DNA from: Verrucomicrobiota bacterium
Lineage (GTDB): Bacteria; Verrucomicrobiota; Verrucomicrobiia; Opitutales; Opitutaceae
NCBI GenBank assembly: GCA_023386835.1
Contig: JAEWIY010000122.1
Coordinates: forward strand, 1-27,295
Direction of reading: 5' to 3'
Length of the DNA stretch: 27,295 bases
Part shown: positions 7,095 to 15,189 of the stretch, piece after piece
Position numbering within the stretch: the first letter of the stretch is position 1
Layout of the letters: the number at the start of each line of letters is the position of its first letter
Notes under the pieces: model-generated
The model's input: only the letters and a program-made list of their open reading frames with translations
Databases searched by the model: none
What the model was told of the DNA's origin: nothing
Position numbers and translations under genes: made by a program

Positions 7095-10000
7095 GTGGCC
7101 GTGTCCAGACGATCCATCCAGGAAAGCCGACAGGAACGTGGGCGGGCCGAGCGCCGCCTGAAACTTCGCGCACGCGTTTGGAAGGTGCTGCTGGCCGTGC
7201 TGGTCGCCTTCCTCGTGTGGCTGTGGTTCGGCCTCGCGCCGGTCCTTCCCCGCTCGCTGGAGCGCCGGATGTCCGCCGAACTCGGCCGGCCGGTCGAAAT
7301 CGGCCCGATCCGCATCAACCCCTTCGCCCTGGCGGTCACGAGCCGCGACGTGCGCGTGCTCGAAGCCGATGGGCAACCGCTGGTCGGCTGGAGCCGGCTG
7401 CACGTCAATTTCGAGATCAGCTCGTTGTGGCGCGACGCGTATGTGTTCCGCCGGCTCGAGGTATCCGACTGGCTGGGACGGTTGGTGGTTCAGCCCGACG
7501 GCAAACTCAACATCGCCGATCTGCTGGACCGCGCCCGGGCGGCCAAGGCCGAGCCCGCTTCGGACGAAGCGCCGCGGGCGCTGCAGGTGCGCTATCTCAC
7601 CGTCAATGGCGCCACGCTGCACTTTGAGGACCTCTCGAAGCAGCCGCACTTTGCCACGTCCGTCGGCCCGATGGCCTTCGCGCTCGAAAACTTCACCACG
7701 GCCGCCGGAGATGCCGCTCCGTATCGCTTCACCGCCGTGACCGAATCCAACGAGCGGGTCCATTGGCAGGGCGACGTCACCACGGTTCCGCTACAATCCA
7801 GCGGCGAGTTTCAGATCGAGGGCATCCTGCTACCCAAATATGCGGCCTACACGAACGCGTTCATCGCCGGTGGATTTCCCAGTGGCCGTGTTTCGCTCCA
7901 GGGGCGTTATCGCGCGGCGCTGGAGGGCAATCGCCCGCAGGCGGAACTGAGCGACGCCAGCATCCGCGTCGAGTCGCTCGCGTTAGTCGCCGAGGGCGCC
8001 GAAGAGCCCGCACTGGAACTGCCGGACGTCGTGCTGGAAGGACTACAGGCGCAGCTCTCGCCTCTCTCCGTTCACCTTCGCTCGGCGGCGGTCAAAGGGG
8101 GCCGGGTGGCCGTGCAGCGCCACGCCGACGGCTCGCTGGATCTGCTGCAACTTTGGCGGGGCCAGCTGCCGGGCGCGGCGTCCGGCGCAACGGCCGAGGA
8201 GCCGGTGGTCGAGGACACCGCACCGCCCGACGTGCGCGTGGATGAATTTACGCTCACCGACTTTGGGTTCGCCTGGCGCGACGAAGCTGCCGCCCGGCCC
8301 GCGGAAGTGACAGGAGAACTGGAGACGGTCCAGGTGCGGGACCTGACGTTGGCGCCCGAAAGCCCGGCCACCGTGGTGGCGCGGGTCCGCGTGGCGCCGG
8401 ACGGCGCCGCCGAGCTCTCCGGGCAGTTCCAACTCGACCCATTGGCGGTAAAAGCGGAAACCACGCTCGAAGCGTTTCCGCTCTCGATCGGCAGCCCGTA
8501 CATCGAGGACTTCGTGCCGCTGCAGATCGAGCGCGGTACGTTAACGCTTAATGGCCAACTCGACGTGCTCTGGGGCACGAGCCTGATGGACTCGCGTCTG
8601 AGTTGGGACGGCGCCGCGGGCGTGAGCTCGTTTTCCATCGTCAACGCCGCCGACCAGTCGCCCCTGCTCAGCTTTGAGCAACTGGCCCTGCGTGACATCG
8701 CCGCCGCAGTGGCTGAGGCGCAAAAGCTGGAAGTCGGCGAGGTGGAGCTGGCCGGCGCGCACGTGCAGGTCCTGATCCGGCAAGACGGAACCCTCAATCT
8801 GGCCACGCTGCTCAAGCAGGAGCCTCCCGCAACCGAAGCCGAACCCGGCGCACCAACGCCGGCAGAATCGCCGGCAGAGCCCGCTGCCGCCGAACCTGCT
8901 CCTGAAGCCGCGAAGGACCGCCCGCAGATCGTGCTCGGCGGCCTCCAGGTGCGCGACGCCAAGGTCACGTTTGACGACCATTCCCTTCAACCGGCGGCGC
9001 ACAGCACGATCGATCAGATCAACGTCACCGTGGGCCGGCTCGATTCGACGCAGCTCGATCAAGCCGAGGCGACCTTGCACGCCCGCGTGAACGAGACCGG
9101 CCACGTGGAAGGTTCGGGCCGGATCAATCCCCTCCATCCCGCCGGCATGGCGGATGTGCGCGTGAACGTGCGCGATGTCGATCTGCACGCGGCCGGCCCG
9201 TACATCGCCAAATACGCCGGTTACGCGCTGGAGCGCGGCCAGCTGCAGTTGGACGTGCACTACCAGCTCGAGAACGAGGCTCTGCAGGCGTCAAACGTCC
9301 TCCAGTTGCACCAGTTCACGCTCGGCGCGCCGTCGAACAGCCCGGACGCGACCAAACTTCCCGTGAATCTCGCGATCGCGCTGCTGACCGACCGCAGCGG
9401 CAAGCTCGAGGTCAACCTGCCGATCGAAGGCAACCTGTCCGACCCGGAGTTTCGCTTCGGTCGGGTCATCCGGCGCGTTCTGGTCAACCTGCTCCAGCGC
9501 GCCGCCACGTCGCCCTTCGCGCTGTTGGGTTCGCTGCTGCCATCTGGTGGCGGTCAGGCTGATCCTTCCCAAGTGCTGTTCGGCGCCGGTCAATCGGCGG
9601 TGCCTGAGGCCGAGCTGGAAGAACTGCGCGGCGTGGCGCACGCCCTGCGTGAACGCCCGGCGCTTCGGGTCGACATCGCCGGAAGCTGGGCGCCGGAGGA
9701 TCGCGACGCGCTCCAGCAGACGCGCTTTGAACAGGCCCTGCTCCAGCGTTGGGCCGCGCAACAAGCCCGCTCGGCTGCACCGACGCGAACCGCAAGCGGC
9801 AGCCAGGAGCCGGCCCCCGCCGCAGAGCCCGCCACCGCAGAACCAGCCGCCGCAGAACCAGCCGCCGCACTCGAAGCCGACTTGCCCGCGTTGCCACCCG
9901 AGGCCCGCGAACAGCTCGTGCGGCGTTGGTTCTTGGAGCGGTTCCCGCAGCAACTGGTCGTCGATGCGGAGTCGCAACTCGCCAACCGAGATCCGTCCGC

Positions 10001-10388
10001 TGCGCGCCCAGCCGAAACGCGTCCGAGCTCGACCGAAAGCGAGGACGAGCAGGATCGGCCCGGTGCGTTACGCCGATTCTTCCGCGCGCTCGGTTTTGGC
10101 CGGAGTACCACGGAGTCCGAAACGCCTGACATCCCACCGCCTGGTTCGATTTCCGCCGCCGATCCGGAAATCGAGGCGGCACTCGCCGCCGTCACCCCGC
10201 CACTCGCGGAAATGGAAGCTCGGCTCAAGGAAACCTTCACCGTCGAGGACGCCGACCTGGCGAATCTGGCCACCGCGCGTGCCGAAGCGGTTCGCACGAT
10301 CCTGCTGAACGAAGGTGTCGAGTCGGACCGGCTGTTCCTGACCACCGGCTCCACGCCCGGAACCCGGGTGGCCCTGCAATTGCGTTGA
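7095..10388 (+). CDS. DUF748/AsmA-like inner-membrane-anchored envelope protein
   Basis: A 1097-residue protein. A basic N-terminus and one transmembrane helix at about residues 30-50 (VLLAVLVAFLVWLWFGLAPVL) are followed by an AsmA-like start of the periplasmic part (LPRSLERRMSAELGRPVEIGPIRINPFALAV). Two regions carry the DUF748 pattern: about 420-500 (AELSGQFQLDPLAVKAETTLEAF, IERGTLTLNGQLDV) and about 690-830 (PYIAKYAGYALERGQLQLDVHY, then LPVNLAIALLTDRSGKLEVNLPIEGNLSDPEF and FRFGRVIRRVLVNLL). Relatives such as AsmA, TamB and YhdP form long periplasmic lipid-transfer conduits; that role is inferred here. Ala-Pro-Glu linkers lie at about 574-609 and 904-927. The C-terminal part (about 1020-1097) resembles the degenerate OmpA-like end seen in some members. 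The start is GTG at 7095; GTG at 7101 is equally possible. Confidence 0.88.
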   Translation: MAVSRRSIQESRQERGRAERRLKLRARVWKVLLAVLVAFLVWLWFGLAPVLPRSLERRMSAELGRPVEIGPIRINPFALAVTSRDVRVLEADGQPLVGWSRLHVNFEISSLWRDAYVFRRLEVSDWLGRLVVQPDGKLNIADLLDRARAAKAEPASDEAPRALQVRYLTVNGATLHFEDLSKQPHFATSVGPMAFALENFTTAAGDAAPYRFTAVTESNERVHWQGDVTTVPLQSSGEFQIEGILLPKYAAYTNAFIAGGFPSGRVSLQGRYRAALEGNRPQAELSDASIRVESLALVAEGAEEPALELPDVVLEGLQAQLSPLSVHLRSAAVKGGRVAVQRHADGSLDLLQLWRGQLPGAASGATAEEPVVEDTAPPDVRVDEFTLTDFGFAWRDEAAARPAEVTGELETVQVRDLTLAPESPATVVARVRVAPDGAAELSGQFQLDPLAVKAETTLEAFPLSIGSPYIEDFVPLQIERGTLTLNGQLDVLWGTSLMDSRLSWDGAAGVSSFSIVNAADQSPLLSFEQLALRDIAAAVAEAQKLEVGEVELAGAHVQVLIRQDGTLNLATLLKQEPPATEAEPGAPTPAESPAEPAAAEPAPEAAKDRPQIVLGGLQVRDAKVTFDDHSLQPAAHSTIDQINVTVGRLDSTQLDQAEATLHARVNETGHVEGSGRINPLHPAGMADVRVNVRDVDLHAAGPYIAKYAGYALERGQLQLDVHYQLENEALQASNVLQLHQFTLGAPSNSPDATKLPVNLAIALLTDRSGKLEVNLPIEGNLSDPEFRFGRVIRRVLVNLLQRAATSPFALLGSLLPSGGGQADPSQVLFGAGQSAVPEAELEELRGVAHALRERPALRVDIAGSWAPEDRDALQQTRFEQALLQRWAAQQARSAAPTRTASGSQEPAPAAEPATAEPAAAEPAAALEADLPALPPEAREQLVRRWFLERFPQQLVVDAESQLANRDPSAARPAETRPSSTESEDEQDRPGALRRFFRALGFGRSTTESETPDIPPPGSISAADPEIEAALAAVTPPLAEMEARLKETFTVEDADLANLATARAEAVRTILLNEGVESDRLFLTTGSTPGTRVALQLR
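9805..9875 (+). repeat. In-frame tandem repeat coding an Ala-Pro-Glu linker
   Basis: Within the DUF748 gene, a roughly 18-base unit (CCGCAGAACCAGCCG and variants) repeats three to four times and encodes successive AEPA-type units at about residues 904-927. It lies between the conserved DUF748 C-terminal domain and the tail domain, so it probably works as a flexible spacer. Such repeats can change length by slippage. Confidence 0.6.
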
Positions 10389-10477
10389 AGCCGTGGGCTC
10401 GTTTGGGTGCGTAGGCGTGCCGTGCTGCTGCTGCGCTGACGCACGCGTTGACCACCTCCTCATCACGTCCGTCCGCC

Positions 10478-11227
10478 ATGACCAAGCTCTCCGTCAACAT
10501 CAACAAGGTCGCGTTGCTCCGTAACTCGCGGGGACGCAATTTTCCCGATGTGCGGGCGTTCGCGTCACGGTGCCTCGACTACGGTGCCCACGGCATCACG
10601 TTGCATCCCCGACCCGATCAGCGCCACGCCCGCTACTCGGACGTCACCGAACTGAAGGCGTTGTGCGACGAACGTGGCGTCGAGTTGAACGTGGAAGGCT
10701 ACCCGACCGAGGAATTCCTGAAGGTCGTCCTGGCGGCACGACCGGCGCAGTGCACGCTGGTGCCGGACGCACCGGGGCAGATCACCTCGGATCATGGCTG
10801 GCGGATCCGCGAGCACGCGGCCTTCCTGCATGTGACGGCCGCCCGGCTGCGCGACGCCGGGATCCGCGTCAGCCTCTTTGTCGACTACGACGATCCCGGG
10901 CTGGCGGAAGCGAAGGACGTCGGTGCGGACCGGGTGGAGCTTTACACGGAGCCGTATGCCGCCGCGTTTGGAACCGAGCAGGAGGACCGAATGCTGGCGG
11001 GTTTCCGGGCCGCCGCTAGCCGCGCTCAAGCGGCCGGACTGGAGGTCAACGCCGGCCATGATCTCAATCTGGAGAACCTGCCGCGGTTCCTGCGCATCCC
11101 CGGCATCCTGGAGGTCTCGATCGGTCACGCCTTGATTGTCGAGTGCCTCGAATGGGGTTTGGAATTGGTCATCCGGCGTTACGCCTCCATCGTGCATCAA
11201 GGCGCCCTCAACTCCCCCTCGTCATGA
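10478..11227 (+). CDS. pdxJ: Pyridoxine 5'-phosphate synthase
   Basis: A 249-residue protein matching PdxJ from end to end. PdxJ condenses 1-deoxyxylulose 5-phosphate with 3-amino-2-oxopropyl phosphate to make pyridoxine 5'-phosphate in the DXP-dependent vitamin B6 pathway. Visible motifs are LSVNINKVALLRNSRG at the N-terminus (Asn7), GITLHPRPDQRHAR (His43, Arg45, His50), ELNVEGYPTEEF (Glu73), TLVPDAPGQITSDHGW, and LEVNAGHDLN followed by LEVSIGHALI near the end. I chose the ATG at 10478 because MTKLSVNINK is the family's usual beginning; an upstream TTG at 10448 adds only a Ser-rich stub. The stop codon overlaps the ATG of the next gene (ATGA), so the two are translationally coupled. Confidence 0.97.
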   Translation: MTKLSVNINKVALLRNSRGRNFPDVRAFASRCLDYGAHGITLHPRPDQRHARYSDVTELKALCDERGVELNVEGYPTEEFLKVVLAARPAQCTLVPDAPGQITSDHGWRIREHAAFLHVTAARLRDAGIRVSLFVDYDDPGLAEAKDVGADRVELYTEPYAAAFGTEQEDRMLAGFRAAASRAQAAGLEVNAGHDLNLENLPRFLRIPGILEVSIGHALIVECLEWGLELVIRRYASIVHQGALNSPSS

Positions 11228-11634
11228 GACTTAGCCTGCTGCTCTTCCTCCTGCTCCTCTCGCCCCGTGCCTTCGCCCAGGATGGCGTGGAGGTTTTCCG
11301 AGCCGGACTCCAGGCGTTTCAAGCCAACGGACCGGACGCGCTGCTCAACACCTGGTACAACCAAGGTGAGGAGGCGATCACCGCTCCGCTTCGCGAACGC
11401 TTGCAACGTGAGGCGCAGGCGCTGGGAGACGTGATCGGTGTGGAGGTGTTTGCCCCGCACTCGCTCGGCCGGCACGTGCAGCGCCTTTACGGCGTCATCT
11501 ACTTTCGCCGGCGGCCGCTGTGGTTGCGCGCTGAATACTACCGCATCGATGGGCGCGGCGGCTTCATCTCGCTGGAGTTCTCCCGCACCGCCGACGACAT
11601 CCTGCCGCTGCAGTTTGGCGTATCCAGCCACTGA
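11224..11634 (+). CDS. Small exported protein, unknown function
   Basis: A 136-residue protein I cannot assign. It has a classic signal peptide, MRLSLLLFLLLLSPRAFAQ, with likely cleavage after AFA near residue 18. The mature part begins DGVEVFRAGLQAFQANGPDALLNTWYN and continues with LGDVIGVEVFAPHSLGRHVQRLYGVIYFRRRPLWLRAEYYR. The alternation of an N-terminal helix and long strands is reminiscent of small NTF2-like periplasmic proteins, but this is only an impression. The start ATG overlaps the pdxJ stop by four bases, so it belongs to the pdxJ transcript. The next gene starts two bases after its stop. An upstream in-frame extension into pdxJ exists and is rejected because the signal peptide begins at 11224. 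Confidence 0.75.
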   Translation: MRLSLLLFLLLLSPRAFAQDGVEVFRAGLQAFQANGPDALLNTWYNQGEEAITAPLRERLQREAQALGDVIGVEVFAPHSLGRHVQRLYGVIYFRRRPLWLRAEYYRIDGRGGFISLEFSRTADDILPLQFGVSSH

Positions 11635-11636
11635 CG

Positions 11637-12092
11637 ATGCGCCGGTTCCTGGCCCGGGTCCCGCCCGTGGTGGTGCTGCTCGTCGCGATTGTGCTCGGGT
11701 TCGTGCTGCCGGAACGCGCCACCGCGCCAGGTGACGCGCAATGGGCCGCCCTGCTGGCTAGCTCGGCTCTCTTCGTGGCGGGCCTCGTCATCATTGCCCG
11801 GGCGGCGCGCGAATTCCGGCGGCACCGCACCTCCATCCTGCCCCACGCGCAGCCCACTCACTTGGTCCGAAGCGGTCCCTTCGGTTGGTCGCGCAACCCG
11901 ATCTATGTCGGCATGCTGCTGCTCAGCCTGGTTCCGTTCGCCTGGAGCGGAGAGTTGGTGGCCCTCGTCAGCCCGGGCCTTTATTTCCTCTACATGGACC
12001 GGTTGACGATTCCGCAGGAGGAGGATCGGTTGCGTCAGCGCTTCCCGGATACGTTTGAGCCCTACCGGCAGCAGGTCCGCCGCTGGATCTAG
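11637..12092 (+). CDS. Isoprenylcysteine carboxyl methyltransferase / PEMT-family membrane methyltransferase
   Basis: A 151-residue integral membrane protein of the ICMT/phospholipid-methyltransferase group. Hydrophobic helices lie at about residues 8-25, 38-58 and 85-120. The family signature is present: a basic segment FRRHRTSILP, the cofactor-binding stretch LVRSGPFGWSRNPIYVGM (about 76-93), and the C-terminal EEDRLRQRFPDTFEPYRQQVRRW. Bacterial members are SAM-dependent methyltransferases whose substrates are mostly unknown (lipids or thiols have been proposed), so the annotation gives fold and cofactor rather than substrate. It is separated by only two bases from the upstream small exported protein gene and by 14 from the YdeI-family gene, which supports one transcript from pdxJ. 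Confidence 0.9.
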   Translation: MRRFLARVPPVVVLLVAIVLGFVLPERATAPGDAQWAALLASSALFVAGLVIIARAAREFRRHRTSILPHAQPTHLVRSGPFGWSRNPIYVGMLLLSLVPFAWSGELVALVSPGLYFLYMDRLTIPQEEDRLRQRFPDTFEPYRQQVRRWI

Positions 12093-12106
12093 GTCGTCGC
12101 TGCGTC

Positions 12107-12757
12107 ATGGAGCCGCCCCACCCGTTTTTCTTTTCTTCGGTGCCCGAGTTGCGCGCGTGGTTTGAGGCGAATCATGACCGGCTTTCGGAAGCCTGGATCG
12201 GCTACTACAAACGCCGCAGCGGCCGCGCGGGCGTGACCTACCAGCAGGTGGTGGAGGAAGCGCTCTGCTTCGGCTGGATCGACGGGCTCATGCGCCCGCT
12301 CGGCGCGGAAAGTTACGCCAATCGGTACACGCCCCGGCGGCCCAACAGCAGCTGGAGTCAGCGGAATATCCAGCGCCTGCAGGAACTGTCCGCGGCCGGG
12401 CGCATGACTCCGGCGGGTTTGCGCGCCTTCGAACGCCGCCAACCGAACCCAAGCGGAACCTATTCGTTTGAGTCACCCCGACCGTTCGATGCGTCGTGCC
12501 GGGCGGAGTTTCGCCGGCACCCGGAGGCCTGGACGTACTTTTCGTCGCAACCCGCGCACTACCGCCGGAAAATGGCGCACTGGGTCATGAGCGCCAAAAA
12601 AGCGGTCACGCGGCAACGCCGCCTCCGGCAGTTGATTGACGATTCGGCGCAAGCTCGCTGGATCAAAGGCGCCAAACCCAACCGCCAGGCGAATAGCCCG
12701 GCTCCCAAAGCGGTTGCCCGTCGCCGGGCTCTTACTGTTCCGGCGCGCCGACGCTGA
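12107..12757 (+). CDS. YdeI/OmpD-associated (bacteriocin-protection) family protein
   Basis: A 216-residue cytoplasmic protein. It shows the family's conserved blocks: PELRAWFEANHDRLSEAWIGYYKR near the N-terminus, then VVEEALCFGWIDGLMRPL, YANRYTPRRPNSSWSQRNIQRLQEL, and a C-terminal helical part ending YRRKMAHWVMSAKKAVTRQRRLRQLID. Members are annotated as YdeI- or OmpD-associated or as bacteriocin-protection proteins; the biochemical function is not established. The final 40 residues are very basic and probably disordered. The ATG at 12107 directly precedes the conserved part. It follows the methyltransferase gene by 14 bases and precedes rhaA by 37 bases, so rhaA may be read from the same transcript. 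Confidence 0.9.
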   Translation: MEPPHPFFFSSVPELRAWFEANHDRLSEAWIGYYKRRSGRAGVTYQQVVEEALCFGWIDGLMRPLGAESYANRYTPRRPNSSWSQRNIQRLQELSAAGRMTPAGLRAFERRQPNPSGTYSFESPRPFDASCRAEFRRHPEAWTYFSSQPAHYRRKMAHWVMSAKKAVTRQRRLRQLIDDSAQARWIKGAKPNRQANSPAPKAVARRRALTVPARRR

Positions 12758-12794
12758 CCCTCGTTTCTCTCTCTTCTCTCATCTTCCCCTGCCC

Positions 12795-14066
12795 ATGCCT
12801 TCCGCCCGCCGCATCACCGCTGCTTACAATCTCGCCCGCGACACCTACCAGGATCTGGGCATCGACACGGAGGCCGCGATCGAACGCGCGTCGGCCACCC
12901 CCATTTCCCTGCATTGCTGGCAGGCGGACGACGTGCGCGGCCTTGAAACGCCGGATCCGTCCGGCGGCTCGGGCGGCATCATGGCAACGGGCAACTACCC
13001 CGGCCGGGCCCGCAACGGTGACGAGATGCGGCAGGACCTCGATCTCGTGCTGAAACTGCTGCCCGGCCGGCAGCGCCTGAACCTGCACGCCCTGTATGCC
13101 GAAACCGGCGACAAACGCGTGGATCGCGACGCCCTTGAGCCCGCGCATTTCTCCCGCTGGGTCGATTGGGCCGCCGACCACGAGATCGGGCTCGATTTCA
13201 ACCCGACCTACTTCGCCCACCCCAAGGCGGCGAGCGGACTCACCCTCAGCAGCCCGGATCGGGCCATCCGGGAGTTCTGGATCAACCACGGCCGCGCCTG
13301 CCGCCGCATCGCCGCCCACTTCGCGCGGAAGCTCGGCTCACCCTGTGTCCACAACCATTGGATACCGGACGGCATGAAGGACAATCCGGCCGACCGCTGG
13401 TCGCCGCGGGAGCGCCTGGTCGAATCGCTCGACGCCGTGCTCGCCGACCGGATCAGCGCCAAACAGTGCATCGATGCCGTTGAGGGGAAACTCTTCGGCC
13501 TCGGGGTCGAGCACTACACCGTCGGCTCCCACGAATTCTACAGCAGCTACGCCTTGCGCAAGGGCGTGCTGCCGTGCCTCGACCTTGGCCACTACCATCC
13601 CACAGAGTCGGTTGCAGACAAGGTGTCGGCGCTGTTGCAGTTCCATCCCCGGCTGCTGTTGCACACGAGCCGCCCCATTCGCTGGGACAGCGATCACGTG
13701 GTCCTGCTCGACGACGACGTGCGCGCCCTCTTCCTCGAGATCGCGCGCGGCAACGCCCTCGACCGCGTTTTCGTGGCCCTGGATTTCTTCGACGCGTCGA
13801 TCAACCGCATCGCGGCATACGTCATTGGCGCCCGCGCGACACGGCAGGCGATCCTGCTGGGGTTGCTCGATCCGTCCCAGCAGGCGAAGGCGGCGGAGGC
13901 ATCCGGCCGCGGCCACGAACGACTCGCACTGCTCGAACTCGCCAAGTCGCTGCCGTGGGGCGCGGTCTGGGACGAGCTCTGCCGCCGCTCCAACGTGCCT
14001 GCAGGCGCGGACTGGCTGATCGAGGTCGACCGCTACGAACAACGCGTCCTTCGCGGTCGCGACTGA
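12795..14066 (+). CDS. rhaA: L-rhamnose isomerase
   Basis: A 423-residue protein that matches E. coli-type RhaA along its whole length. RhaA converts L-rhamnose to L-rhamnulose in the cytoplasm and needs divalent metal. Signature stretches are ISLHCWQADDVRG, MATGNYPGRARN, QRLNLHALYAE, GLDFNPTYFAHP, HNHWIPDGMKD, the metal-site region HYTVGSHEFY and CLDLGHYHPTES, and RPIRWDSDHVVLLDDD followed by ALDFFDASINRIAAYVIG. I chose ATG 12795 because it gives the family's N-terminus; the frame runs back another 159 bases into the upstream gene. The neighbouring rhaB kinase and rhaD aldolase of the classical operon are absent. The next three genes instead suggest an oxidative route. A strong stem-loop lies immediately after the stop. 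Confidence 0.97.
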   Translation: MPSARRITAAYNLARDTYQDLGIDTEAAIERASATPISLHCWQADDVRGLETPDPSGGSGGIMATGNYPGRARNGDEMRQDLDLVLKLLPGRQRLNLHALYAETGDKRVDRDALEPAHFSRWVDWAADHEIGLDFNPTYFAHPKAASGLTLSSPDRAIREFWINHGRACRRIAAHFARKLGSPCVHNHWIPDGMKDNPADRWSPRERLVESLDAVLADRISAKQCIDAVEGKLFGLGVEHYTVGSHEFYSSYALRKGVLPCLDLGHYHPTESVADKVSALLQFHPRLLLHTSRPIRWDSDHVVLLDDDVRALFLEIARGNALDRVFVALDFFDASINRIAAYVIGARATRQAILLGLLDPSQQAKAAEASGRGHERLALLELAKSLPWGAVWDELCRRSNVPAGADWLIEVDRYEQRVLRGRD

Positions 14067-14078
14067 GGCATGTTCCCG

Positions 14079-14114
14079 GGCATCCGCCGCTTGCGCAGCG
14101 CGCCGGCGGATGCC
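14079..14114 (+). repeat. Long perfect stem-loop between rhaA and the aldo/keto reductase gene
   Basis: GGCATCCGCCG (14079-14089) and CGGCGGATGCC (14104-14114) make a perfect 11-bp stem; the 14-base loop contains a further GCGC/GCGC inverted repeat. No T-run follows on either strand, so it is not a simple intrinsic terminator. Its place, 12 bases after the rhaA stop and 16 before the next start, suits an mRNA 3'-end stabiliser or processing site that sets the ratio of rhaA to downstream message. A dispersed palindromic repeat is an alternative. Confidence 0.6.
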
Positions 14115-14130
14115 ACGTTGCGCGCGCGAA

Positions 14131-15189
14131 ATGCCCTCCGCCGCGCCCCTTGAGGACCTTCCCCCCGTCGTTTTTGGCACCAGCTGCCTCGGCAATCTGT
14201 ATGCCGAGGTGCCGGGGGAAACCAAGTCGGCCATCTGTCGCGCCTGGTTTGATGCGTCTGGCGGCCGCCCCGTTGCCCTCGACTCCGCGGGCAAATACGG
14301 CGCGGGCCTCGCCCTCGAGGTGATCGGGCGGGAGTTGCGCGCCCAAGGCCGCGCGCCTCGCGAGGTGATCATCAGCAACAAGCTCGGCTGGCTTCGTACG
14401 CCCCTCCGCGGGCCGGAGCCGACGTTCGAGCGCGGCGTCTGGTTCGGGCTGGAGCACGACGCCACGCAATCGATTTCCTACCGCGGCATTCTCGATTGCT
14501 GGGAACAGGGCAACGCGTTGCTGGATGGATACAGCGCCGACCTGCTCTCGGTGCACGATCCCGACGAGTACCTGGCGGGCGCCAGCACGGAGCGGGAGCG
14601 CGCGCAGCGTCTCGACGACATCCGGGGCGCGTATCAGGCGCTGTTCGAACTGAAAGGCAGCGGGCGCGCGACGGCAATCGGCATCGGCGCGAAGGACTGG
14701 CGCGTGATCCGGGAGCTCGCGACCGAGATCGCGTTCGACTGGGTCATGCTGGCCTGCAGCCTGACCGTGTATCAGCACCCGCCAGAGTTGCTGGAATTTC
14801 TGCAGGAACTCGATCGTCGCGCCGTCGTGGTGATCAACTCCGCGGTGTTCCACGCGGGTTTCCTGACCGGAGGTCGTTACTTCGACTATCGCCTTCCTAA
14901 CCGTGCGTCGCCGACCGATGCCCCGCTGTTTGCGTGGCGGGAGCGATTTCTCGCCGTGTGCCAGGAATGGAAAGTGGATCCGGCCGCCGCGTGTGTGCGT
15001 TTCGGTTTCCATGCGCCAGCCGTTCGCGCCGTCGCCTTGAACACGTCGCGTCCCGAGCGCGTGGCGGACAACGCGCGCCTCGCGCAAACGGACATACCCC
15101 ACGATTTCTGGGCCGCGCTGCAGCAGGCCGGTCTGCTGAGCCCCGGCGCACCCGGGCCCGGGCGCCCCACCCCTCCGCGCGCCGCATGA
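14131..15189 (+). CDS. Aldo/keto reductase, L-fucose / aldose 1-dehydrogenase-like
   Basis: A 352-residue TIM-barrel aldo/keto reductase. The catalytic tetrad is complete: Asp51, Tyr56 (DSAGKYG), Lys84 (IISNKLGW) and His142 (DLLSVHDPDEY). The strand start VVFGTSCLGNLY and the later AIGIGAKDW and VINSAVFHAGFLTGG fit the subgroup of L-fucose dehydrogenases (D-threo-aldose 1-dehydrogenases), which oxidise a free aldose at C1 to its lactone with NAD(P)+. The downstream lactonase, overlapping by four bases (ATGA), strongly supports an aldose-to-lactone role. L-fucose or L-rhamnose is the likely sugar given rhaA upstream, but substrate is inferred. I prefer the ATG at 14131; an ATG at 14110 lies in the hairpin's right arm and adds only seven residues. 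Confidence 0.9.
   Translation: MPSAAPLEDLPPVVFGTSCLGNLYAEVPGETKSAICRAWFDASGGRPVALDSAGKYGAGLALEVIGRELRAQGRAPREVIISNKLGWLRTPLRGPEPTFERGVWFGLEHDATQSISYRGILDCWEQGNALLDGYSADLLSVHDPDEYLAGASTERERAQRLDDIRGAYQALFELKGSGRATAIGIGAKDWRVIRELATEIAFDWVMLACSLTVYQHPPELLEFLQELDRRAVVVINSAVFHAGFLTGGRYFDYRLPNRASPTDAPLFAWRERFLAVCQEWKVDPAAACVRFGFHAPAVRAVALNTSRPERVADNARLAQTDIPHDFWAALQQAGLLSPGAPGPGRPTPPRAA

Noticed and set aside
13822..15102. 426-residue minus-strand open frame opposite rhaA and the aldo/keto reductase
   Set aside because: Antisense shadow of two confidently identified enzymes.
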